From Bretschneidera sinensis (lineage: Eukaryota > Streptophyta > Magnoliopsida > Brassicales > Akaniaceae), in the NCBI GenBank assembly GCA_023935145.1, contig CM043699.1:131138536-131202535 (forward strand): a stretch of 64,000 nucleotides of DNA, read 5' to 3'. Shown here piece by piece: positions 34,747 to 46,523 of this stretch (the first letter of the stretch is position 1; each line of letters starts with the position of its first letter). The position numbers and the translations under genes were made by a program. A model generated the notes under the pieces. The model was given only the letters and a program-made list of their open reading frames with translations. It was not told the DNA's origin and ran no database searches.

Positions 34747-34953
34747 GGGAAAATTATATTCGCGTCATTAGGGTATAGTAAATTTTACACTCGCATCGTG
34801 TTTTTAAAACCTACATATACACCACTGAATCATATTTAAATGTTATTTTCTAACAAAAAAACTAAAATTATAAAACTACCCATATGTAAAAACATGATAA
34901 CGCGAGTATAGAATTTACTATAACCCAATGATGTGAGTGTAATTTTCTTCCGA
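34747..34953. repeat. MITE-like foldback with ~60-base imperfect arms
   Basis: The left arm GGGAAAATTATATTCGCGTC and the right arm, read on the other strand, GGAAGAAAATTACACTCACA, align onward through a shared TATAGTAAATT and ACTCGC. Total about 207 bases. Non-coding. Confidence 0.75.
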
Positions 34954-35892
34954 TTTATACCATAAAACTATAATTAGTTGAAAGGCAAAATACAAAGAAA
35001 GAAAAGAGGGAGGAAAAACAGATGGAAAATATTTTTTTATGTTTAATAAAAAAGAAAAATTAAATGATTGATATTTTTTTAACGTATACAAATTTTAATA
35101 TTTAAATAATTGGAGAGAAAAGATTTGGACAGTGCAATTGCAAGTGGATGGGACCTATGATAAGTGTTGGAATATAATAGGAAAATATAATTAAGAAACT
35201 CTATTTCTATTTTAATTAGGTTTTGATTACTTGTCATCTTTGACTTTTTGTACCATTATATATACTCCTGTATATTTATAAATTCAATTTACCGAATACA
35301 ATTATTCTATTCCAAAACCCTATTGCTCTTAATTTTCTATCATGTTATTGCAACAGTGTCTATTTTTTCTGTTGGGTTCATCATTCTAAAAGCTGAACCA
35401 AGGAGACAACTTGCTTGGTTAGTAAAATCTTTTGTTGTCGTAAAAAAAAATCGAGATTAATCTCGCTTACATTAATAGTTATGAGATGAATGATAAGAGA
35501 GTTCTTTTTTTGCGTAATCTGTGGACACAATAGACATCTACTTAAAAAAAACCACAATCCTCATCATTTAAAAATTAAAATTGAATTAAATTTACGGTGA
35601 GATTGAATGTCACATCATTATATATAAAATACTCAATTTTAAATTTGTCAACATTCAATATCATCATAACTTGATATTCATTTCAATTCTTAAATAAAAA
35701 AGATCGTGATCCACTTAAAAAAATTAACTGACATTTCTCGCAATAGAAATTAATTTGTGTATTTTTTAGTGTTAATTTTCTCGAATTTATTATAAACCAT
35801 TGAACCAAATAAATATTCGAAAGCAATGAATTGCCAAAAGATTTGGAAACCGTGAAGCAACAAAACAAAAGCAATATTCACTGGTTTCATAA
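34954..35892. other. AT-rich spacer
   Basis: I see nothing beyond poly-A tracts and short ORFs without recognisable domains. Confidence 0.5.
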
Positions 35893-36240
35893 TTGATTCT
35901 TCAAAGTGTCGTGACCTTAATTGGCTCCATTTATCATGAGCCTATGACCACAATAATTGAGGTCCCGATTCACCATACCATTGTCCCAAAATTGCAACAA
36001 CCAGTCATGCCGTGCAATTTCTGCTTTACGGACGACGACAACGATGGCGACGAGGAAGAGGGTCATGTGACCTTAATTCGCCCCATTTATCATGAGCCTA
36101 TGACCACAATAATTGAGGTCCCCACTCCCCATACCATTGTCCCAAAATCGCAACAACCAGTCATGCCGTGCAATTTCTACTTTTCAAGGTCCGACGACGA
36201 CGACAACAACGATGGTGACGACGAAGAGGGTCATGTTTAA
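35893..36240 (+). CDS. hypothetical 115-residue tandem-repeat protein
   Basis: An open frame made of two tandem in-frame units: 156 bases (35911-36066, 52 codons) and 168 bases (36067-36234, 56 codons). Each encodes VTLI..IYHEPMTTIIEVP, then HTIVPK.QQPVMPCNF, and ends in an acidic tract (DDDNDGDEEEGH / DDDDNNDGDDEEGH). A third, shorter copy follows at 36235-36330 but has lost four bases, so the frame ends GHV-stop. Unit differences include several silent or conservative changes, and the indels between units 1 and 2 are multiples of three. I do not recognise the family. The start Met at 35893 is only the first available. It could be an exon of a decayed gene or non-coding repeat DNA. Confidence 0.3.
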   Translation: MILQSVVTLIGSIYHEPMTTIIEVPIHHTIVPKLQQPVMPCNFCFTDDDNDGDEEEGHVTLIRPIYHEPMTTIIEVPTPHTIVPKSQQPVMPCNFYFSRSDDDDNNDGDDEEGHV

Positions 36241-36330
36241 TTGGCCCCATTTATCACGAGCCTATGACCACAATAATTGAGGTCCCGATTCTCCATGCCG
36301 TGCAATTTTTACCTCTCAAGGTCCAAAGAG
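35911..36330. repeat. three tandem ~160-base repeats
   Basis: GTGACCTTAATT at 35911 and 36067 and GTTTAATTGG at 36235 begin the units; the third lacks its middle. A further fragment (TCTGACCTTAATTGGAGCG) occurs near 36565, preceded by TCAAGTGTC, as the first unit is by TCAAAGTGTC. Confidence 0.9.
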
Positions 36331-36796
36331 TCGAGAAAGAGAAAGAGGAGTCGAGGAGGAGGAAAATGCAAAATTTCACAATCCCTAAAAATGTGGACAG
36401 TCATGTTCTCCGGTTTTTGTCTGCAAAATTCTCATAAATTGGAGTCCAAAAATATTACTATGTTTAAGAAAAGATTTTTACAGACCTTCAAAAATATATT
36501 GGGGTTTTTAAATCTCTGAAATCAATTCCATTCTCTTATGTACACCAAATTATCAAGTGTCTCTGACCTTAATTGGAGCGATGAGAGATATCAAGATTGA
36601 GGGTATTAGACATTGTCCGATGATATGAGAAGAGAAAATTCTTTCATCGAACGATGTTCAATGCTTTCAGTTTATACATTTACTAATTTAACCTCATTTC
36701 TGTATTTACATAAACTAGGTACATGAATTCCTGCAAAGAAAGTCATTCGAAGTTTTGTAAGGACCCTTCGATGGTTATCAAAGTGACATAAAAAGA

Positions 36797-36930
36797 AGGA
36801 TTTAGAAGAGTATCGAAGTAAAATAGTATATCTGTCAATTCTGTGTTGGCTCTCACTTTTAAGAGGATTTAGAAGAGTACCGAAGTGAAATAGTATATCT
36901 ACCAATTCTGTGTTGGCTCTCACTTTCAAG
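36797..36930. repeat. two tandem copies of a 67-base unit
   Basis: AGGATTTAGAAGAGTA(T/C)CGAAG begins at 36797 and 36864; both end GTTGGCTCTCACTTT(T/C)AAG. A handful of transitions separate them. The minus-strand ORF across them is incidental. Confidence 0.92.
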
Positions 36931-37582
36931 ATGACTTGAGCTCCTTTAAATATAGGCTCAGGAGAGAGGTGAGATCTTTGGAGGAATCAGGTAGGTTTTG
37001 TCAACATATGCTTACCCATGTTGTGTGGGTTTGTGAACCATCCTTTGTCAAATTCCTAGTTAGCCTTTCCAGACTTATGGGCCGTTACTCATTCTTATGA
37101 GGTCTTGTTTTAGCTCCATGAGTTACACCGTTTAAGTGGCTGAACATCATTATTTGTGATGTCACAGTCTACATGTCTGATTCTTATAGGACCAAATATC
37201 TTGACCCTTATCATATGCATCTCAAAATATGAGATAAAAGTAGGTCTAAAAGAGGCCTTTCTTCTTCACTTCTTCCTAATTCATAATATGAAAGTTCTTA
37301 TTCTCTAATATTCAAATCTCATTTTTCCAGGTAATATATTCTTTACCCCTCAAAAAATAAAATAAAAAATCTTATTTTTACCTTTGTAAAGAAATTCTTA
37401 TTTGCTAGACTCACCGCATATACGTGCAACATTATTGACCAAGCGTACAAGACAAAGCTAGCTATATAACAACAACCATTGAGGGCATGGAAATCCTCAA
37501 CACCCTACTCAGAGTCTCAGGCGTCCTTACTTGAGCACTCTTAACAATTTTTGCTTTCTTCAGCCTTTGAAGATAAACCTCA
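36931..37582. other. upstream DNA of the CslH locus
   Basis: Moderately AT-rich with no gene. The block at about 36950-37270 has an LTR-like look (short GC-balanced stretches, GTGATGTCACAG palindrome near 37159), but I could not find ends. Confidence 0.35.
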
Positions 37583-40500
37583 ATGGCCAATAACCCAAAC
37601 TCTCTCCCCTTGTACCAAAAAATTAGTCGAATAAACATAATACAAAGAAGCTTGGATATTACCATCTTGTTCCTTCTTGTTTCTCTCCTTGTCTGCCGTC
37701 TCCTATTTATCAAAAACCAATATGGATTTTCTTGGATTATGGCTTTCTTTTGCGAGTTGTGTTTCACCTTCTTTTGGCTTCTCACCACCAACATGAAATG
37801 GAATCCTGTGGAATACATAACATACTTGGAACATCTCGATCAACGGTAACAAATATTTCTATACTATAATATTTTTTTTTATTTATTATAGCAATAAATC
37901 GAATAAGTTATCTTATTTACCATACCACAATAATTTTTTTTTATCCATAACGAAGTTGTTAATATAAGGATTTGAGACATTTGACTTTATAAACTCAAGG
38001 CACTTAGGTACTAAAACTTGGAGCAATTACTAATGAGCTCAAAGTTATGGGTTGACTGTATAATAAAGTATATTTTATATCTTTATCTTGAAATTATGAT
38101 AACTTTAACAGTATCATATCATTAAATGGGATTTGGATCCTCGATCACTTGTAGTTAATGATATTCATTGTGAGATGATGTGACACTATTTTAAAATTAG
38201 ATTTATAATGTACTTATACCACATCGTTATTTTTATTTATAGTGTGCTTGGGAATGGTTTTTAATTGAATGGAAGGTAATAGAAAATTAGTGTGTTTAGC
38301 ATTCCCTTGTTTGAATTTTATAATTAAATGAAAGAATGGAAAAAAGAGCATATTGTAACCTTCCCTTGTTTGGATAGAAGATGGAAAGGAATGAAATGGT
38401 TAAATTATAATAAAAATTTACACAAACATCTTTAACTATCAATTATGAAAAAACACCTTTTAAAATGATTCATTTATTTCTTTTGTAGATTTTATGGGAG
38501 AACAAGGGTCCACCAGATGAGATGCCTCATTTAGTTTACATATCCAGAGAAAAACGATTAAACCATCTGCATAATTATAAAGCAGGCGCCCTGAATGTAT
38601 TAGTAAGATATTAATGATTTATGCATCCCAAATCAATTTATAAAAAGTTTGTTTCATATATCCTACATATCTATTTAACAATTACAGATAACCTTCAATA
38701 ACTAATGCCGCGTAAATCTCTCTTTTTTTTCTTCAATTTTCGTAAATACAAAACAGACTAGAGTCTCTGGGTTGATGACAAATGCACCGTTTATGTTGAA
38801 TGTAGACTGTGATATGTTTGCCAACAATCCACAGATTGTTCGTCATGTGGTTCTAGCAAAGAAAGTGATTGTGGATTTGTTCAATCTCCACAACTGTTTT
38901 ATGATAGACCGGGGGAAGGACCGGAGGTTATGATTAAAGTAAGTCAAATTTCAATCTTTAATTGACTACAAATCCTTTTGGATTAATTAAATTTTTGTAT
39001 CTTAATCTATTGGTTGAGTTTCATTTTAGCTTATTTTCTCTTAGTTGTATTAATTTTAATATTCAATTATTTAAATGTTGCAATGCAATCTTTTTTTATA
39101 TGATGTTGTTGACTCATAAATCAATGGTAGAGTCACGTGACCTTCGCATGAAGGACAAGCGACAGTTTATTATTTGCTTAATATATATTAAAATAATAAA
39201 AAAGAAAAATTACTACTTGAGTAAGAAATGGACTACATTACAATGTTTGAAAGATATATAAAAAAATTTAGGTGAATAGTTAAATGTTAAAATTAGTATA
39301 ATTAAAAGAACAATGATTAAAATGGAACTCGAGCCACGGTTCAAAATCCAAAAACGTCATTATAAAAGAAAAAGAATTAAGGACTAATTAATTATATGTT
39401 TTGGCTATGTTAGACACTAGGATACGGAATAGCAGGAATTCAAGGACCAATGAACCTGGGAACAGGACGTTTCCACAGACGAAAAGCTATCTATGGTCTA
39501 TGGCCAGATGATGTAGAAGATGGTCAAGGAAGCAATCTAATTACTTCAGCAGCAAACGGTACTCTTTATCAACTTTGATTTCCCATTCCTCTCTCCATAA
39601 TCGATTTCTGTATAATAATGGATTTTTTTTTGTTTTTTTTGTTCTATACGACTTTAAATTTTTCTAACTATTTTTATGCAGAGAAATTGGGTGATGATAA
39701 ATTAATGAAGGAATTTGGAAATTCAAAGGAGTTTGTCAAGTCAGCCGTTGAAGCTTTAAAAGGGAAGACGGGTTGTCCGAATAGCCTTTCAAATTCTCTT
39801 GAGGCTGCATTTGGAGTAGCCGGTTGTAGCTATGAATATAGTACTGGGTGGGGTACAAAGGTTAGTATCAACTCCTGTCAAAATTTAGTTATTCTCCTAT
39901 CACCTCCTATACTTTGTGACAGTAGTAAGATTCTTTTTTGGGTGTTTTCGGCCTCAGTTTGGTTGGGTATATGGATCATTAGCAGAAGATATCAACAGTG
40001 GACTGAAGATCCACTCTATGGGCTGGAGAACCCTCTACAACACTCCGAACCCATCGGCCTTTCTTGGGTGTGCATCTCCAGGTGGGCCTGATTCAATGTG
40101 TCAGCAAAAAAGGTGGGCCACTGGTCTGTTTGAGATCCTACTAAGCAAAAACAGCCCCATTTTTGGCACTCTATATGGCAAGCTCCAATTTAGAATGTGT
40201 TTGGCCTATTTGTGGATCAATACTTGGGCTCTGCGTTCAATTCCAGAGTTGTGTTATGCTGCACTGCCTGCTTATTGCATTATCACCAACTCCAACTTTA
40301 TGCCTAAGGTGAGGACATAACATAACACCATTTTTTTCCTGTTGCAATGTGTACATGCTTAGCTCAACGATTCACTGTCTCTGTGTTTTTTTATCTCTCT
40401 TTGATCCATGTTGTAGTCACTTGTGTAGGTCTTGCTCTATCACATGACGATATGTTATTTTTTATTAATATCAATTATGGGTTAATTCAATCACATTAAT

Positions 40501-41440
40501 GGATAGGGAAAAAATCTTAAGAAAATATGTAGAGTGTTGATTGATCCTATTCAAAAGATTCTCTTGCTTTACTCAAGAATTTTATTTTTTGTCGTCATTT
40601 TTGTTTCTTATAAATAGAAGCTGAGCCAAATACTTCAAAAATAGTTTATGAAAAAAAATCAAAAGTTGAAATGTAATATCTAAGAAATTGACTTTTATGT
40701 AAAAAAAAAAACTGTTTTAATTGTCGTTTTATTAAATACTAAAGAATTTTTAATATAAAAACTGTTTTAAAAATCGTTTTATAAATCATAGACCGAAATT
40801 ACTATTCATCCTTGTAAAAGAGCTTGATATAATATAATTTTCCCAGTAACAATTTTGTAATGCGTCATTAATGCAGGCACGTGAGCCAGCTATATACCTT
40901 CCTGTTTCCCTTTTTGTGATTTACAACCTATATACTCTATCAGACTACTTTAGAATAGGGTTATCGATCAGAATTTGGTGGGTTAACCAGAGAATGTCAA
41001 GAATATACACAACAAGCGCATGGTTGTTTGGGTTTTTTGAAGTCATACTTAAGCTCTTAGGATTAACAGAGACAGTATTTGTAGTTACAAGAAAATGCTC
41101 ACCATCTACATCTACTTCTAGTGACGGTACTAATGACCCGAATGCCGGAAAATTTATCTTCGATGAATCTCCATATTACGTGCCAGGTACAACCATTTTG
41201 CTGGTGCACTTGACAGCACTGGTTAGCCTCTTGCTTGGTTTGCAACCACCAGCTCATGATGGGAGTGGATCAGGGCCAGGGGAGGTGATGTGTAGTTTGT
41301 GGGTGGTGTTATCCTTCTGGCCATTTTTGAAAGGGTTGTTTGAGAAAGGGAAATATGGGATTCCTTTATCCACCATCTGCAAATCAGCTGCTTTGACGTT
41401 GCTTTTTGTTCATTTTTCCAAAAGGAGTACCTCAATGTGA
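37583..41440 (+). pseudogene. CSLH-like: cellulose-synthase-like protein H (CslH) missing an internal exon
   Basis: GT2 family Golgi membrane glycan synthase relative. Exons seen: 37583-37848 (MANNPNSLPLYQKISR, two TM segments, ending LEHLDQR), about 38490-38602 (LWENKG...[11 protein letters not shown]...KAGALNVL), 38757-38939 ([20 protein letters not shown]; DxD motif), about 39415-39558 (GYGIAGIQGP...FHRRKAIYGLWPDD), about 39682-39859, 39957-40311 (AEDINSGLKIHSMGW, QQKRW motif) and 40877-41440 (C-terminal TM region, stop at 41438). The exon normally between the first two, starting VEELPxVDMFVTTADP and carrying the first catalytic Asp, is absent. In the third exon a small deletion after VRHVVL shifts the frame relative to the conserved [15 protein letters not shown] reading. 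The usual TED is AED. Splice ends are mostly intact. Probably a pseudogene. Confidence 0.87.
38240..38410. repeat. MITE-like fragment in CslH intron
   Basis: Contains TTCCCTTGTTTG twice (about 38302 and 38362), with ATTAAATGAAAGAATGG between, as in the element at 59275-59560. Likely a degraded member of one miniature transposon family. Confidence 0.35.
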
Positions 41441-42462
41441 TTTCAAAGAGTTATTCATGAAATCACATTGATTAAGTGCTTCCTTCTTTTTTGTTTTGGG
41501 TAAAATACATTAATTAGTAATTTATCTTATGATTACATTGTTAAAAATATATTTCACATTAGAATTAATGTTTCTCTCTTAATATTGCAGAGGAGGTGTT
41601 CTTGTTAGAAATAAATAAAAGTTTTAACGTTTGTTTTGGGTGCAAATTCCATTGACATATAAAGGCAATGCATGCCCAAACAATCAAGGAGAAGGGAAGA
41701 AAATCATAATTTTTTTAGTGAACAATTAATCTCATAAATAATTTAAGTTCATTTTCTTTTAATTCTCCTTAATTCATTTGCAGTACTAAACCTTCTTAGA
41801 AGAGCTAGTGTAACTAATTAATATTAATGTTAGGCTGAATTACATTTTTCCTCAAGTTTTATACTTGATTTCATTTATGCTTTTTTGGTTTTTGATCGTT
41901 TCAATTAGGTTTTTGAATTTACAATCTCATTTCAATTGGACTCTTTCAGATATTGGTACAATTTTAAAAAGCTAATCCTACCCAACCCAAACTCAAACTG
42001 GACTTTAAGCAAGCTAAGGTTGAGATTTTTTATGATTGCACCGCTAGGGTTGAAAATTTTCAATTCGAACTAAATTTCGGTTGGGTTAAGTTTGGAGTTT
42101 CCTCAACTCTAACCAAATCCGTAATCCGTGAGCCCGAATTTAATTATATAACCAGTATTAATAGCTAATGATTTGAATTTATGTTGAATATTTGGACCTT
42201 TGAAATTTGAAAGTCCGAGATATATTAAAATTTGAATAATTCAATTTGATACTTTTAAAATTTTATTTGTAATACTTAGGGTATGATATGAAAAATATAA
42301 TTCAAGAAACTAATCTTGACTCAACCCAACTCTACTTATTTGAGTTGAATTTGATTTCACAAGTCAATTAGAACTCAACCCGACTTTTTGTATGTTGGGT
42401 TTGAGTTGAGATTTATGTAACTTATCATGGATTGAGCTAAATTATGAGTGAAAAAATATATA
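41441..42462. other. spacer between CslH and the second Copia derivative
   Basis: No gene. The 3' untranslated region of CslH should start here. About 41980-42430 is low-complexity AACTCAACC / TTTGAGTTGAG-type sequence typical of degraded repeats. Confidence 0.4.
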
Positions 42463-42972
42463 AGGCATGATTTAAATCTAAAGATTTAATTTAAACAAAA
42501 AGTCGTCATATTTTTTAAATATTTTTTAAACAGACACGATTTAGTCCATTAAAAACTAACAGACATGATCGTAAGGCTCTCATTAAATCTTAAAAAATCA
42601 TGTCTTTCCAACTGGAAAAACATGACGTTCCAAAAACTTTTGAAGATGTGCTCCTACACCTATAAATACCCATCACTCCCCACTTTAGAATATAATTCAT
42701 TTTTCATTCTTTCTTCTCTCTTTTTCTCTAAAAAATTATGCCATAATATTTTAATATTTCAAGGTAGAATTAAATTGGAAATTCTTCAGATTTTGCTGTC
42801 TGCAGACTTCAAGTTTGAGACTTGGTTGTATCCTGGAGGACTATTGGTCTCTAACCCATAGTAAACTTGTTTATACAAGTGGAGACGAATAAAGCCTTAA
42901 AGACAGTGATTAATTCACGCCTCTAAGTCTTGATTCTCATATTTTGTTCTCGTTTAGAAAAAATTACAATAA
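42463..42972 (+). repeat. 5' LTR of Copia derivative C, 5'-truncated
   Basis: Matches the 3' LTR from GATTTAAATCTAAAG onward but lacks its first ~110 bases, including TGTTAG. TATAAATACC at 42661-42670 is a TATA box; transcription in the element's direction is expected from just downstream. Confidence 0.85.
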
Positions 42973-43760
42973 TTTTAAGGCTTTATTTCTGTCCAACAAA
43001 ATAGAGACGAAATCATTCAAGGTGATGAATCAAGACTTCATCAAGCCGGATTGATTCAATGGAAATAATTTCAGCCGGTGGCAAGACAAGATTATGTTCT
43101 TACTTACTGCGTTGAAAATTTCCTATACACTAGATCCGAATCTACAGCCCATTCACAAACATCAAATCGGCTCATGATATTTGGAATGCTCTTGAGTACA
43201 AATACAAAGTGGAAGAAAAAGGTGCGAATAAGTATTTAGTTTCCAAATACTTTGATTTTAAAATGTTTGACAATAAACCTATCTTAGAACAAGTGCACGA
43301 ATTACAAGTTATTGTCAATAAACTCCGAGCTTTAAAAATTATTTTGCCTGAATCATTCCAAGTGGGGGCTATTATAGCTAAAATTTTCACTTATTAGAAG
43401 GACTATGGAAAAAGATTATTGCACAAATATAAGGACTACACTTTAGAACAAATTGTAAAAAATAAACATTTTTGTATTGAAGAAGAGTCATGTTTACGTG
43501 ACTAAAGTAGTAAGGTTCAAAGCGGTCCTAAAGTGCATCATGTGGAGGCAAGCAAAGCTAAAAAGCATGCCTTACAAGTGAAAGCTAGAGAAAAATTTAA
43601 GAAGACTACAAGAAAGAATAAAGGGAAAGATAATTTGCATTTGCATACGGTGGTATGCAAATTTAATTATTTTGAAAATGAAAGTGGATATAAAATACAT
43701 TTGAGGATGGCAATAGCATGTCAATTCATTTTGTTTGATTTGTTAAAGCTGTGAGGCGAT
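42973..43760 (+). pseudogene. Copia gag remnant (derivative C)
   Basis: Reads FNGNNFSRWQDKIMFLL near 43058, LKISYTLDPNL, then AHDIWNALEYKYKVEEKGAN near 43170, FKMFDNKPILEQVHELQVIV near 43258, and a Lys-rich KAREKFKKTTRKNKGKDN near 43590. This is typical Copia capsid plus basic linker. A stop replaces Arg/Asp near 43054, and further stops at 43395 and 43502 break it. The CCHC knuckle is not intact. Longer than the gag piece in element A. Confidence 0.8.
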
Positions 43761-44930
43761 TTGGCCTGCATGCATTTAAATTTACAATTTAATTTTATTT
43801 GGTTGATTAAATTATTTAGTGACACTATAAATTTATATGAGATATTAAATTGAGATTTATTATAAATTTATAGTAAAAGTCACTATGAACATTTATTGTT
43901 ATAGCTTATTTGTGTGCATGAGTTATCGTTAAATAAATTTTAACTTTAAAAGACATGGTTATATATCTATCTAGTGGGAATGATATAGCATCTCTAGATT
44001 TATAAGTAAAAAAAATAATGTTTTAATAACAGTATTTTGCATGAGATGTTACTGTTACGTATAATAAACATGAAGTTAATAAATTTTTGCATTTGTGAGT
44101 ATGTTTTTAAGACATAATATGAATATGAGTAACATTGTGTTAAAGTACAATGATAGGGGTCATTTTGGTTTGTGCATAGAAAACTCACATGATCAATTGA
44201 TATATGTGTAAGAAGAATTAATTGTAGATGTACACATGAAAAATGACATTTCTAGAAGTGGTGGGGTGAGGACGCCATATTACCCGAACATTGTGATCAT
44301 CATGAGTGCTATTGTATGTGTATCTTAATGAAGAAGACATGGTGATGTGTATGATAATATCAAACAAATGTCATAATGATGAATCAGAGAGTCTAACCAC
44401 TTGTTTTAGACAAAGTAAGAGTCTTTGTACTGATAAAGGTGTGGATGTAGAGTTTTGATATTCAATATCAAAACTGGGCTTCGTTTGTATGATTCAATTC
44501 CTCAAGCATATGGCTACATTTAGTAGTAACTTGTGTATTCTAATGTGGGGGTCATTTCGTTGTTTAACAATAAAATAATTAATTTTTTATTATCGTTAAT
44601 GTAAGTTTTTTTATATATTTTTTAAATGTGAGGGTATTAATTATATTATAAAATAACATAACTTTATGTGAAAATTTGTTGAAATCTTGAAATTTATATG
44701 GTTGATATAAGTGAGTGAAACCAAGAAATACACTTTATGAAAGTTAAAGCGAGAAAACTTAGTGGGGGTTATGTTTTGAGTACTTTATAGTATAATACGA
44801 GAATATACAAATTTATTAGAATTTTTTGTTACCTGGAAGAAATCATAGATTTGATTTGAACTGATTGTATCAAGGGGATACATTGATGCCATGGTAATTC
44901 GGTTGTATCAAAAGGATACATTGATGCTAG
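43761..44930 (+). other. conserved non-coding internal domain of derivative C
   Basis: Matches the interior of element A in reverse complement across most of its length, with many indels. No ORF of note. Near 44865-44930 the motif TTGTATCAA(G/A)(G/A)GGATACATTGATGC is present twice. Confidence 0.7.
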
Positions 44931-45365
44931 TTGGATGACGAGAGTAAGAGATATAAAATACCTAGGAGGACGTGATGCTTCTTGGAAGAGCAAGAATCAA
45001 ACATGTATGTCTCACACAATGAAATCTGAATTAATTGCCTCGACAACAATTGAGAAAAAAAATTGAATGGATTAAATAGAAATTTATTGTTGAAAATAAA
45101 TTTTGCGGCCACATCCTATGCATTTTAAATCCATACTTTGTGATAATGAAGTTTTGTGAGAGACACTTTAAATGGTAAGTCTAGACATATCAATCGCAGA
45201 CATGAGTATGTGAGACAATTGATACATTGTGGTATCATTGCAATTATCTATGTAAAGTAAAGTAAGAACTTGATTGATCCACTTACTAAGGCACTCTCAA
45301 AAGACCTAGTAAGTAAGACAGCTAAAGAGATGGGGCTTAAATCATTTGAAAGTCAGTAGTGATGG
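44930..45365 (+). pseudogene. Copia RNase H C-terminal remnant (derivative C)
   Basis: Reads SWKSKNQTCMSHTMKSELIA near 44975, then EWIK and FIVENKFCG near 45090, and after frameshifts a SKNLIDPLTKALSKDLV motif near 45263 and KEMGLKS. These are the standard last motifs of Copia pol (SHSTMESEF..., K-NLADPLTK, GLKP). Confidence 0.8.
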
Positions 45366-45887
45366 CAACCCAACCTAATGCTAGTAGATCACTAGTCCTA
45401 GGTTTTAATGGGTAATAACAAGTTACTGTGATTGACTGTTGATATTGTCACAAAGTTGGCCCATAATTGAGAAAGACAATATCGTTTGTTATATTTTAGA
45501 GGATGAGTTAAACGCTTAATGATGTTATAAAATGCGTTCTAGTAACGAAAACGCAAGAGGAACTTCACCTATATGAACGAAGGAGTGGTGCAGCTCTCAT
45601 AGAGTTTTATGGTTTGCTTTCTTGAGGTTCATGAAATCAAGATATAGCACATGACCATAATAGTGCTAAGTGAAAATAAATTCTCACCAAAATAAGAGAA
45701 TTGTATGTGTGTGGTGGCTCCTATCGTATCACATAGGAATGTTAGTTTAATCTAAAGGATATCATTCATTTCGATATGACTTTGAGTTTTTTACACTAAT
45801 AGAAGGTTTTAAATCGAAAGATACCTACTTTATGCATACAAAACTCGGAGATATTGTGGCAGTATTTTTCAAAACTGAGTTTTCAAA

Positions 45888-45899
45888 CAAGTGGGGGAT
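45888..45899 (+). other. polypurine tract of derivative C
   Basis: CAAGTGGGGGAT lies immediately before the TGTTAG of the 3' LTR. Confidence 0.9.
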
Positions 45900-46523
45900 T
45901 GTTAGAAAAAAATTATTTAAAATGATTTTAAAGGGTTGTTTGAAAACCCAAAAGGTATTAGTTTTAATCTAAATGTTGTGATTTAAGCAGAAAGGTGTGA
46001 CTTAAATCTAAAGAGTGTGATTTAAATATAAATGTTGTAATTTAAATAAAAAGATATCAAATTTTTTAAATATTTTTTTAAACAGATAAGATCTAATCCA
46101 TTAAAAACTAACAGACATGATTGTAAGACTCTCATTAAATCTGAAAAAATTATGTATTTTCAATTGGAAAAGCATGACTTTCCAAAACCTTTTAAAGAGG
46201 TGTTTCTACACCGCTAAATACCCCTCACTCCCCACTTCAGGATACAATTCATTTTTCATTCTTTCTTCTATCTTTTTCTTTAAAAAAATTTGCCATAATA
46301 TTTCAGTATTTCAAAGCAGAATTAAATTGAAAGTTTTTCAGATTTTGCTATTTGTAGACTTCAAGTTTGAGACTTGGTTGTATCCCGTAGGACTATTCGT
46401 CTGTAACCCATAGCAAACTTGTTTATACAAGTGGGGACGAATAAAGCCTTAAAAATAGTGTTTAATTCATACCTCTAAATCTTGATTCTTGTATTCTATT
46501 CTCGTTTAGAAAAATTTACAACA
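45900..46523 (+). repeat. 3' LTR of Copia derivative C
   Basis: 624 bases, from TGTTAGAAAA to TTACAACA. Full-length; the TATA box is mutated here (CTAAATACCC near 46213). Confidence 0.9.

Larger units (their letters stand above)
42463..46523 (+). mobile_element. non-autonomous Copia derivative C (sister of 23646-28078)
   Basis: Plus-oriented copy of the same family as element A. The left LTR is truncated at its 5' end (42463-42972), then gag (42973-43740), the conserved non-coding domain, an RNase H tail (about 44930-45360), the purine tract CAAGTGGGGGAT at 45888-45899, and a full 3' LTR (45900-46523). Protease, integrase and RT core are missing, as in A. No target duplication because the left end is lost. 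Copies A and C lie in inverted orientation, 14.4 kb apart. Confidence 0.85.
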
